A stretch of 9,136 bases of DNA from an uncultured Ruminococcus sp. GTDB taxonomy: Bacteria > Bacillota > Clostridia > Oscillospirales > Ruminococcaceae. The stretch is from the NCBI GenBank assembly GCA_945867875.1, contig CAMBJF010000085.1, forward strand, positions 1 to 9,136, in the 5' to 3' direction. The translations under genes were made by a program, and so were the position numbers. Below are positions 1 to 5,911 of this stretch, one piece after another. Positions within the stretch are counted from its first letter, which is position 1. Every line of letters begins with the position of its first letter. The notes beneath the pieces were generated by a model. It was not told the DNA's origin. It did no database searches and was given only the letters and a program-made list of their open reading frames with translations.

Positions 1-2
1 TT

Positions 3-31
3 ATTATATCATAATTTTAAAAAATATGCAA
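3..31 (-). promoter_or_regulatory. Possible divergent promoter reading off the left edge
   Basis: On the minus strand an extended -10 box, TGATATAAT, lies at positions 11 to 3. A partial -35 match, TTGCAT, lies at 31 to 26, with a 17-bp spacer. The -10 box is perfect and has the TG extension, but the -35 box matches TTGACA at only three positions. The surrounding DNA is very AT-rich, so a chance match is possible. If real, it would drive a gene to the left of the window, divergent from the LRR gene. Confidence 0.3.
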
Positions 32-119
32 TATTGATTTTCTACCTTTTGTCAAACTTTCACTTTTTTGTCACAATTAAATAACGCTGTAATTGTAACC
101 GAATTTTGTTATGAAAATG

Positions 120-149
120 TTGACAGTGGATATAAATAAGAGGTATAAT
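120..149 (+). promoter_or_regulatory. Strong sigma-A-type promoter of the LRR gene
   Basis: A perfect -35 hexamer TTGACA (120-125) is followed after 18 bp by a perfect -10 hexamer TATAAT (144-149). Transcription would start near 155-157, leaving a leader of about 30 nt that contains the GGGGG Shine-Dalgarno tract (173-177) upstream of the ATG at 185. A consensus match in both boxes suggests high basal transcription. Upstream, the 8-mer TTTTGTCA occurs twice (47-54 and 66-73), 19 bp apart, and could be an operator, but nothing else supports this. Confidence 0.8.
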
Positions 150-184
150 TATTATAACATAACAGATCAACAGGGGGAACAGAA

Positions 185-1918
185 ATGAAATTCAAAGCAG
201 CTTTTTTGGCGGCATTATACGCTGTGATGCTTTTTACCGCAGATGTATCGGCAAACGAAACCGAAATAAACAGCAAAAATTTTCCTGATGATATCTTTCG
301 TGAATATGTTTCTGAGAAATTCGACAGGAACAATGACGGAAAGCTTTCAGCAGAGGAGCTAAAAGCTGATAAATACAAGGGGCTTGTTATCAATGTGAGC
401 GGTATGAAAATAAAAGACCTTTCGGGAATAGAACTTTTTGCGGAGCTTACAGAGCTTGACTGCACCGATACGCTCATAACAGAGCTTGATATATCCAAAA
501 ATACAAAGCTCAGAACGCTTATCTGCGGAAGATGCGGCATCACAGGGCTTGACGTTACAAATAATCCTTTGCTTGAAACACTCGAATGCTCCAATGGATA
601 TTTCGGGATCGGTGAAAACGAGTATGCTTCCGCTCCGGGACTTATTGACCTGTCAAAAAATAAAAAGCTTAAAAGGCTTGTTCTGCAGAATGCAATGCTG
701 ACTCAGGTAGATGTATCAAAGAATACCGAGCTTGTTTATCTTGATGTGAGCTGGAACTATCTTGAGGGGCTTGATGTTACAAACAATACAGCTCTTGAAG
801 AACTGAACTGCACATGGAGCTTTGTTGATCCTGAGGGCGGGCTGAGAAATGTAAGTCAGCCTGATATTTCTCGGAATAAGAAGCTTAAAAAATTTTACTG
901 CGGTCAGAACGGCTTTAAGGAAATTGATGTTTCCGGCAATCCCGAGCTTACCGTTCTCAGTGTATCTTATAATAAAATGCATCAGATAGATGTTTCCAAA
1001 AATCCGAAGCTCACAAAACTGGACTGTGAGGAAAATGAGCTGTACAAGCTTGATGTTTCACAGAACAAGGAACTGACATGGCTTGACTGCAGTTACAACC
1101 GACTGATGAAGCTTGATCTGTCGGAACACGATAAGCTGACGGAATTGTACTGTCAGAAAAACAAGCTCAGAGACATAGCTCTGACAGGCTGTACGTCGCT
1201 TGAAAGCCTTGACTGCACATATAATCTTCTTGACGCTCTCGATGTTTCGGACTGCCAAAGCCTTACAAAGCTTGATGCAAGAAATAACCGTCTTCTGCGG
1301 GCTGAGCTGTATCACCCCGATAAGGGTGAAAAAAAGAAAAAGGTCGATTATTGTTTTTGGTATAACAGACTCACAAGCATTGACTGCAGCGGGTATAAAA
1401 AAGATGATGTGATGGTGAGCTACCAACATCGCAATATAAAGGTCATAAACGGAAAATACGACCTTGCCGAGCTTGAAAGCTGCGGACTTGACCCCACAAA
1501 GATAACTTTTGTAAATGGTGCGGAATATGATGCAAAAGAAAATGCTTTTGTAAATTTTACCCGAGGCGATATTTATTATGATTATGATCTGGGAAATGAG
1601 GATAACGCAACTTTTTATTTATATGCAAAGCTATATTCCGATGACGCATCAAAAAAGCCCTTTCTTTTTGCTTATAACACCGATCAGGCTGTGATAGGCT
1701 GGGATAATATCAGCGGTGCGGACAAATATGAGGTACAGCGGTATAATGAGGACACAAAGAAATGGGAGACTGTCTGCGAAACAAGGTCTGACCGCTTTTA
1801 TGATGATGGCATAGAAGAAGATGTTACATATAAATACAGGGTATGTGCATATGTGAACGGCAAGAGAGGACCGTATTCCGATGTTGCGGAGACAGGCACT
1901 TTCTGGTCGTATTATTGA
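185..1918 (+). CDS. Secreted leucine-rich-repeat protein with EF-hand-like loop and C-terminal fibronectin III domain
   Basis: This is a 577-aa exported protein, likely on the surface or in the medium, probably binding proteins or glycans; the ligand is unknown. Residues 1-23 form a signal peptide: K2 and K4, a hydrophobic core, then a cleavage site after V-S-A (A23). Residues 47-58 form a canonical calcium-binding EF-hand loop (D47, N49, D51, G52, S55, E58). Residues 88-402 carry about 13-14 leucine-rich repeats of 21 residues, consensus LxxLxCxxNxLxxLDVSxNxx; two are longer and the last ones degenerate. Residues about 495-573 resemble a fibronectin III domain (VIGW, YEVQRY, YKYRVCAY). There is no LPXTG sorting signal, paired dockerin or C-terminal membrane segment, so the means of retention is unclear. 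A GGGGG Shine-Dalgarno lies 7 nt before the ATG. The gene has its own promoter and is not obviously linked to the operon downstream. Domain calls are secure; function is not. Confidence 0.9.
   Translation: MKFKAAFLAALYAVMLFTADVSANETEINSKNFPDDIFREYVSEKFDRNNDGKLSAEELKADKYKGLVINVSGMKIKDLSGIELFAELTELDCTDTLITELDISKNTKLRTLICGRCGITGLDVTNNPLLETLECSNGYFGIGENEYASAPGLIDLSKNKKLKRLVLQNAMLTQVDVSKNTELVYLDVSWNYLEGLDVTNNTALEELNCTWSFVDPEGGLRNVSQPDISRNKKLKKFYCGQNGFKEIDVSGNPELTVLSVSYNKMHQIDVSKNPKLTKLDCEENELYKLDVSQNKELTWLDCSYNRLMKLDLSEHDKLTELYCQKNKLRDIALTGCTSLESLDCTYNLLDALDVSDCQSLTKLDARNNRLLRAELYHPDKGEKKKKVDYCFWYNRLTSIDCSGYKKDDVMVSYQHRNIKVINGKYDLAELESCGLDPTKITFVNGAEYDAKENAFVNFTRGDIYYDYDLGNEDNATFYLYAKLYSDDASKKPFLFAYNTDQAVIGWDNISGADKYEVQRYNEDTKKWETVCETRSDRFYDDGIEEDVTYKYRVCAYVNGKRGPYSDVAETGTFWSYY
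446..1390 (+). repeat. Tandem 63-bp (21-codon) leucine-rich repeats
   Basis: About 13-14 diverged in-frame units encode the LRR solenoid. The period is visible at protein level: cysteines 281, 302, 323 and 344 are exactly 21 residues apart, and variants of LDVSxN recur at the same spacing. At DNA level, near-identical stretches such as CTTGATGTTTC recur. Two units are expanded, around residues 131-160 and 204-232. Such arrays can gain or lose units by recombination. Confidence 0.85.
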
Positions 1919-1976
1919 TTTTACCCCGATAATACATTAAAATCATAAAAGAATTGCATAATTTTTGCAGATAGTC

Positions 1977-2005
1977 TTTATTTTTTTTATAGAATGTGTT
2001 ATAAT
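1977..2005 (+). promoter_or_regulatory. Extended -10 promoter for the phoH-mutS2 operon
   Basis: A TGTTATAAT extended -10 box spans 1997-2005 (TATAAT at 2000-2005), upstream of phoH. The -35 region is poor (TTTATT at 1977-1982 with a 17-bp spacer), which an extended -10 can offset. Transcription would begin near 2012, giving a leader of about 30 nt. No convincing terminator separates it from the LRR gene ending at 1918, so read-through from that gene is possible. Confidence 0.65.
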
Positions 2006-2030
2006 ATAAGTTGATTAAAAATTTGTACTC

Positions 2031-2037
2031 GGGGTGA
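2031..2037 (+). promoter_or_regulatory. Shine-Dalgarno that decides the phoH start
   Basis: The sequence GGGGTGA is the only good ribosome binding site near the 5' end of phoH. It overlaps a GTG at 2034, which therefore has no Shine-Dalgarno of its own. It sits 5 nt before the in-frame GTG at 2043, the more likely start. Confidence 0.6.
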
Positions 2038-2042
2038 AGCTT

Positions 2043-3005
2043 GTGGCGGAAGCAGCGGTAAATGTGGCATCAATGGACAGCATAATTGCGATGTTCGGAA
2101 AGTTTGACGAAAATGTTAATCTGATACAGCGGCAGTACGGCGTTGTGATACTCAGCAGGGGGAATGACATTCGGATAAGCGGCGATGAGGCCAATGTGAA
2201 CAAGGCCCGTGCGGCTGTGGAAGCCCTTGCGCAGATGGCTGACAAGGGCGAGGTCATCAATGACCAGAGCCTCAGATATATTTTCTCAATGGTGGAGGAA
2301 AATTCCGTCAACGAAGCTGTGAAGCTCACCGACGGCGGCATATGCGTAACATCAACGGGCAAGGTGGTCAAGGCGAAAACTCTCGGTCAGAAAAAATATG
2401 TTGACGCTATCGCCAAAAACACTATCGTTATGGGAATAGGCCCTGCGGGAACGGGAAAGACCTATCTTGCGGTGGCAATGGCTGTAAAGGCGTTCAAGAA
2501 CCACGAGATAACAAGGATAATCCTCACCCGTCCTGCGGTTGAAGCAGGCGAGAAGCTGGGATTTCTCCCGGGAGACCTGCAAAACAAGGTCGACCCCTAT
2601 CTCCGTCCGCTGTATGACGCACTGTTTGATATGATGGGTGCGGAGACCTTTGCGAAATATATGGAAAAGGGCAGCATTGAGGTAGCTCCTCTTGCGTATA
2701 TGAGAGGACGAACCCTTGATGATGCGTTCATCATTCTCGATGAGGCTCAGAACACCACAAAAGAGCAGATAAAAATGTTCCTGACCCGACTTGGCTTTAA
2801 CAGCAAAATGGTCATTACAGGCGACATTACTCAGATAGACCTGCCCGATGCAAGAAAATCGGGACTGGTCGATGCTGTGAATGTGCTGAAAAATATAGAC
2901 GATATAGCCATTACCCGTTTTTCGGAAAAGGACGTTGTCCGTCACAAGCTTGTGCAGGACATCATCAAGGCTTACGAAAAGGCATACGAGGACAAAAAGA
3001 GATAA
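2043..3005 (+). CDS. phoH: PhoH-like ATPase (PhoH/PhoL family)
   Basis: This is a cytoplasmic P-loop ATPase of about 320 aa, close to the B. subtilis PhoH length. The family is linked to RNA metabolism and ribosome maturation, often beside ybeY as here; the exact reaction is unsettled. From the GTG at 2043, Walker A GPAGTGKT is at residues 133-140, the family stretch RPAVEAGEKLGFLPGD at about 163-178, Walker B IILDEAQN at 230-237, and the sensor-like TGDITQIDLP at 259-268. The N-terminal about 100 residues look like the family's small nucleic-acid-binding domain. The start is GTG; an upstream GTG at 2034 would add three residues but overlaps the Shine-Dalgarno. It is the first gene of a forward operon, 22 bp before ybeY. 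The family is certain. Confidence 0.95.
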   Translation: MAEAAVNVASMDSIIAMFGKFDENVNLIQRQYGVVILSRGNDIRISGDEANVNKARAAVEALAQMADKGEVINDQSLRYIFSMVEENSVNEAVKLTDGGICVTSTGKVVKAKTLGQKKYVDAIAKNTIVMGIGPAGTGKTYLAVAMAVKAFKNHEITRIILTRPAVEAGEKLGFLPGDLQNKVDPYLRPLYDALFDMMGAETFAKYMEKGSIEVAPLAYMRGRTLDDAFIILDEAQNTTKEQIKMFLTRLGFNSKMVITGDITQIDLPDARKSGLVDAVNVLKNIDDIAITRFSEKDVVRHKLVQDIIKAYEKAYEDKKR

Positions 3006-3027
3006 ATTCGGAAAGGATAGATATAAA

Positions 3028-3531
3028 ATGCCAAAGCTTAAAGTATATATCAAGAACAATCAGAAAAGTGTGAAGATACCCGTGGGACTGAGGCTCCTTG
3101 TGAGAAAGTGCTGTGCGGCTGTGCTTTCCTATGAGCATTTCGGAAATGACGCGGAGGTAAGCGTTTCTTTCGTGGACAATGCGGAGATACGCAAGCTCAA
3201 CAGGCAGTTCCGTGACAAGGACAAGTCCACGGATGTTCTGAGCTTCCCTCTCGGTGAGGACGGCGTTTATGACATCAATCAGGAAACAGGTGCGCTGCTC
3301 CTTGGCGATGTTGTAATCTCAATGGAAACTGCGGTAAAGCAGGCAAAGACCTACGGACATTCCCTTGAAAGAGAGGTAGGCTTCCTGACCGTTCATTCTA
3401 TGCTCCACCTTTTGGGTTACGATCACGAGACATCTGCACTTGACGCTGCGAAAATGCGTGAAAAGGAAGAGGCTATCCTCGGTGAGCTGGGAATTTCCCG
3501 TGACGAGAGCTTCACTCCCGATGAAGGCTGA
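3028..3531 (+). CDS. ybeY: Endoribonuclease / rRNA maturation factor YbeY
   Basis: YbeY is a single-domain, metal-dependent protein for 16S rRNA 3'-end maturation and ribosome quality control. This copy is 167 aa, a normal length. The signature HSMLHLLGYDH supplies three metal-binding histidines, H123, H127 and H133 (H-x3-H-x5-H). Further family features are LNRQFRDKDKSTDVLSF (about 57-73), with the conserved arginine region, and LGDVVIS (92-98). The ATG at 3028 is chosen because GGAAAGGA (3010-3017) lies 10 nt upstream and residues before it do not resemble YbeY; the open frame itself reaches back into phoH. The 3' end overlaps dgkA by 11 bp, implying translational coupling. Being between phoH and era matches the ribosome-assembly theme of the operon. 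Confidence 0.97.
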   Translation: MPKLKVYIKNNQKSVKIPVGLRLLVRKCCAAVLSYEHFGNDAEVSVSFVDNAEIRKLNRQFRDKDKSTDVLSFPLGEDGVYDINQETGALLLGDVVISMETAVKQAKTYGHSLEREVGFLTVHSMLHLLGYDHETSALDAAKMREKEEAILGELGISRDESFTPDEG

Positions 3532-3991
3532 AATAATAGCTTTTTTCAAGGCGTTTACATACGCTTTTTCGGGGATAGTGCAGGGGATAAAAAGTGAGCG
3601 AAATGTACGCTTTCACCTCTGCGCCGCCGTGACCGTTCTGTGGCTTATGCGGTTTTATGAGCTGGAGATTTCGGAGAAGTGCATCATATTTCTCTGCATC
3701 GGCTCGGTAATTGCCGCAGAGCTTATGAACACGGCTGTGGAAAATGCCGTTGACCTGCACGGGAGCGAAAAAACTCCCTATGGCAAGGCGGCAAAGGACT
3801 GCGCTGCGGGAGCGGTGCTTGTGATGTCCGTAGCTGCGGCTGTCTGCGGGATAGTTATATTCCTTGACAGGGCGGTCTTATGTGAGATAGCAGATTATTT
3901 TGCCGCCCGTCCATATGCCGTAATATGTGCGGTGCTGTGGGCTGCGGCTTCATTTATATTCATATTCGGATTTGATACAAAGAAAAAATAA
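3521..3991 (+). CDS. dgkA: Diacylglycerol / undecaprenol kinase (DgkA family)
   Basis: This is a small integral membrane lipid kinase. Gram-positive members mostly phosphorylate undecaprenol to recycle the cell-wall lipid carrier and act less on diacylglycerol; which substrate is used here cannot be read from the sequence. Family blocks are SERNVRFHL (25-33), ELMNTAVENAVDL (67-79; E67, N70, E74 and D78 in the active site) and AKDCAAGAVL (91-100). Hydrophobic segments lie at about 33-45, 54-69, 95-115 and 131-150. At 156 aa it is longer than the 120-130 aa typical of the family, because of an extra C-terminal hydrophobic segment and a KKK tail. The ATG at 3521 lies inside the end of ybeY with only a weak GAGAG upstream, so it probably depends on translational coupling. 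The cdd gene that follows dgkA in B. subtilis is absent; era starts 15 bp later. Confidence 0.93.
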   Translation: MKAEIIAFFKAFTYAFSGIVQGIKSERNVRFHLCAAVTVLWLMRFYELEISEKCIIFLCIGSVIAAELMNTAVENAVDLHGSEKTPYGKAAKDCAAGAVLVMSVAAAVCGIVIFLDRAVLCEIADYFAARPYAVICAVLWAAASFIFIFGFDTKKK

Positions 3992-4006
3992 CGGAGATAT
4001 ATATTT

Positions 4007-4918
4007 ATGGAAACTAAATCGGTATTTGTGACCATTGCGGGACGTGCCAATGCTGGAAAATCCTCACTGCTCAACAGGCTTGTGGGGGAGAAAATAGCTA
4101 TGGTCACCGAAAAGCCCCAGACCACACGCACAAAGATAACAGGCGTTCTCACCGAGGGCGGGATACAGTACGTATTCATCGACACTCCAGGCATTCAGGT
4201 TGCAAGAAACAAGCTTGCGGAGCATATGAACAAGGCTGTTCAGGACAGCGTTACGGGCATTGACGCTATCATCTATGTGGCTGATGTTACAAAGAAGATA
4301 AACGATATCGACCGCAAGGCAATTGAGAGCTTCAAGGGCGGAAAAACTCCTGTTATCCTGCTTATAAATAAGATCGACCTCCTTGATGACAAGGGAGCGG
4401 CAGCTGAAAAAATTGCTGAATTTTCTGAGCTTATGGATTTTCACACCGTGATTCCCGTAAGCGTTGCGGAGGACGACGGAATTGATATACTGAAAGCTGA
4501 GATAACAAAGCTTGCTGTGCCCGCACCCCACTATTTCCCCGATGATTCCGTCACCGACCAGCCCGAAAAGGTGATAATGGCGGAGATTATCAGGGAAAAG
4601 GCTATGATTCTTATGCACGATGAGATACCCCACGGAATTGCCGTTACCATTGAGACACTTGACGAGAGTGTGACACGAAGCGGCGAGGATATCCTGAACA
4701 TTTCCGCAACCATTTTCTGCGAGAGAGACTCCCACAAGGGAATGGTCATCGGAAAGGGCGGAGCTATGCTCAAAAAGATAGGTGCTCTTGCACGTGAGGA
4801 GCTGGAGGACTTTTTCCGTATCCGTGTTAATTTACAGCTGTGGGTAAAGGTCAAGGAGGACTGGCGCAACAGAGAGGGTCTTATTCGCAATTTCGGTTTA
4901 TCAAATAATACCAAGTAA
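4007..4918 (+). CDS. era: GTPase Era
   Basis: Era is an essential GTPase that binds the 3' end of 16S rRNA during 30S assembly and can associate with the membrane. At 303 aa it has normal length and both domains. GTPase motifs: G1 GRANAGKS (12-19), switch I around QTTRTKITG (38-46), G3 DTPG (59-62), G4 NKID (121-124) and G5 SVA (152-154). The linker includes AEIIREK (192-198) and the family's E-x-PHG (206-210). The C-terminal KH domain has the GKGG loop (249-252). G1 is slightly unusual: alanines at 14 and 16 replace the proline and valine of the common GRPNVGKS. A GGAG Shine-Dalgarno (3993-3996) precedes the ATG by 10 nt. Its position after phoH-ybeY-dgkA is the usual Firmicute arrangement. 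Confidence 0.98.
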   Translation: METKSVFVTIAGRANAGKSSLLNRLVGEKIAMVTEKPQTTRTKITGVLTEGGIQYVFIDTPGIQVARNKLAEHMNKAVQDSVTGIDAIIYVADVTKKINDIDRKAIESFKGGKTPVILLINKIDLLDDKGAAAEKIAEFSELMDFHTVIPVSVAEDDGIDILKAEITKLAVPAPHYFPDDSVTDQPEKVIMAEIIREKAMILMHDEIPHGIAVTIETLDESVTRSGEDILNISATIFCERDSHKGMVIGKGGAMLKKIGALAREELEDFFRIRVNLQLWVKVKEDWRNREGLIRNFGLSNNTK

Positions 4919-4977
4919 TATAAAACCGGTGTCGGGAAATAATTATAGCATAATCCTTTAAACGGAGGTTTTGTGCT

Positions 4978-5160
4978 ATGACTGAACACTTTTCCGATAA
5001 TAAAAAATGGAACACCTTTGAAAACAGCGGACGTGTGGCTGATTATCTGAGCTACAGGGGAATCGGCAGCAAGAGACTGCCTGTGTCGAGGGAAGTGAGT
5101 GAAGATGCTCATAACAACAGAGGGAGCGGTGATATCCGTTCGGGACGTGGGGGACAATGA
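4978..5160 (+). CDS. yqzL: Small YqzL-like protein
   Basis: This 60-aa reading frame lies between era and recO, exactly where B. subtilis has yqzL (47 aa, function unknown). The N-terminal half resembles my recollection of YqzL, with a W-x2-F-x2-(S/T)G-x4-YL pattern: W11, F14, S17, G18, Y23, L24. It has the best Shine-Dalgarno in the operon, GGAGG at 4964-4968, 9 nt before the ATG, which supports real translation. The last 21 codons overlap the start of recO in another frame; this tail (G- and R-rich) resembles nothing and may be a by-product of the overlap. No signal peptide or membrane segment is seen. Assignment rests mainly on position and the short motif. Confidence 0.75.
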   Translation: MTEHFSDNKKWNTFENSGRVADYLSYRGIGSKRLPVSREVSEDAHNNRGSGDIRSGRGGQ

Positions 5161-5911
5161 CAGGTACATTACCATTCTCTCCCCCGAAATGGGTCTTGTG
5201 GATATTTCCGTAAAAGGCGCAAAAAAGCTGAGTTCAAAGAGCAATTCATCGACCCAGCTTTTCGCCTGCGCAAAATACTGCTTCAACGAGCGTTCGGGCA
5301 GGTATTACCTTAACAGCTGCGAGCCTGTCAAGACCTTTTACGGGCTTCGTCTCGATATGCAGAGACTGAGCCTTGCGTCCTATATGGCGGAGATAATAAG
5401 CTATACCGTTACTTCGGGGCAGTCCGCAAAGGACGTGTACAGGCTGTTTATGAACAGTCTGTACCTTCTTTCGGAAAAGGGTGCGGACTGCGCATTCGTT
5501 AAATTCGTTTTTGAGATGAGGATAGCCGCCGACCTGGGAATGATGCCCAATCTGCTGGGCTGCGACGAGTGCTACCGCTCGGACGTTACCCTCTGCTTTC
5601 TTATCAGGCAGGGGATATTCCTTTGTGATGAGCATATGCAGTCACGGGTGGTCTATCACGATAAATACAATGTTGATGTTACATCGGGAATGTTTGAGGC
5701 TATACGCTTCGCCTGCCTTTCGGATATGAGCAGGATATTCAGCTTCCGTGTCTCGGGCGAGGCGCTTGAAAAGCTTGGATACATCAGCGAGCTGTATGCA
5801 CAGGTGCATCTTGACAGACATTTCAAGACACTTGATTTCTACAACAGCATCGCTTTTCCCGACAGAAATGATGATAATACAAACGTGACCAATGAGGAAA
5901 ATGACTTATGA
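5099..5911 (+). CDS. recO: DNA repair protein RecO
   Basis: RecO is the RecFOR-pathway mediator that anneals single strands and helps load RecA onto SSB-coated DNA. At 270 aa it has typical length. The N-terminal OB fold (about 1-80) begins ITTEGAVISVRDVGDNDRYITIL, close to the family pattern. The helical C-terminal domain carries a zinc-site-like cluster, C155-x2-C158 and C176-x2-H179, where many RecO proteins have four cysteines. The GTG at 5099 is chosen because GAGG (5088-5091) is well spaced from it; the ATG at 5105 (two residues shorter) is the alternative. The gene starts 62 bp inside the yqzL-like gene and its TGA overlaps the mutS2 ATG (ATGA), so both neighbours are probably translationally coupled to it. 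Confidence 0.95.
   Translation: MKMLITTEGAVISVRDVGDNDRYITILSPEMGLVDISVKGAKKLSSKSNSSTQLFACAKYCFNERSGRYYLNSCEPVKTFYGLRLDMQRLSLASYMAEIISYTVTSGQSAKDVYRLFMNSLYLLSEKGADCAFVKFVFEMRIAADLGMMPNLLGCDECYRSDVTLCFLIRQGIFLCDEHMQSRVVYHDKYNVDVTSGMFEAIRFACLSDMSRIFSFRVSGEALEKLGYISELYAQVHLDRHFKTLDFYNSIAFPDRNDDNTNVTNEENDL

Noticed and set aside
323..360. Dockerin domain (cellulosome component) at the EF-hand loop
   Set aside because: Dockerins need two tandem calcium-loop segments; only one loop (residues 47-58) is present, at the N-terminus.
446..1390. CRISPR array or non-coding tandem repeat
   Set aside because: The 63-bp period is an in-frame protein repeat with diverged units and no spacer/repeat alternation.
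1919..1970. Terminator after the LRR gene
   Set aside because: Only short AT-rich complementary stretches are present, with no GC-rich stem followed by a T tract.
2352..3059. 235-codon open frame on the minus strand
   Set aside because: It lies opposite phoH and the start of ybeY, shows no recognisable domain or ribosome binding site, and the forward frames have diagnostic motifs.
4919..4977. Possible internal promoter or attenuator between era and yqzL
   Set aside because: CATAAT at 4949-4954 resembles a -10 box but there is no -35 match at suitable spacing and no stable hairpin; the gap is only 59 bp within an operon.
4531..5286. 251-codon open frame on the minus strand across era, yqzL and recO
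   Set aside because: Its serine-rich, compositionally odd translation is what antisense of a coding strand gives; three supported forward genes explain the region.
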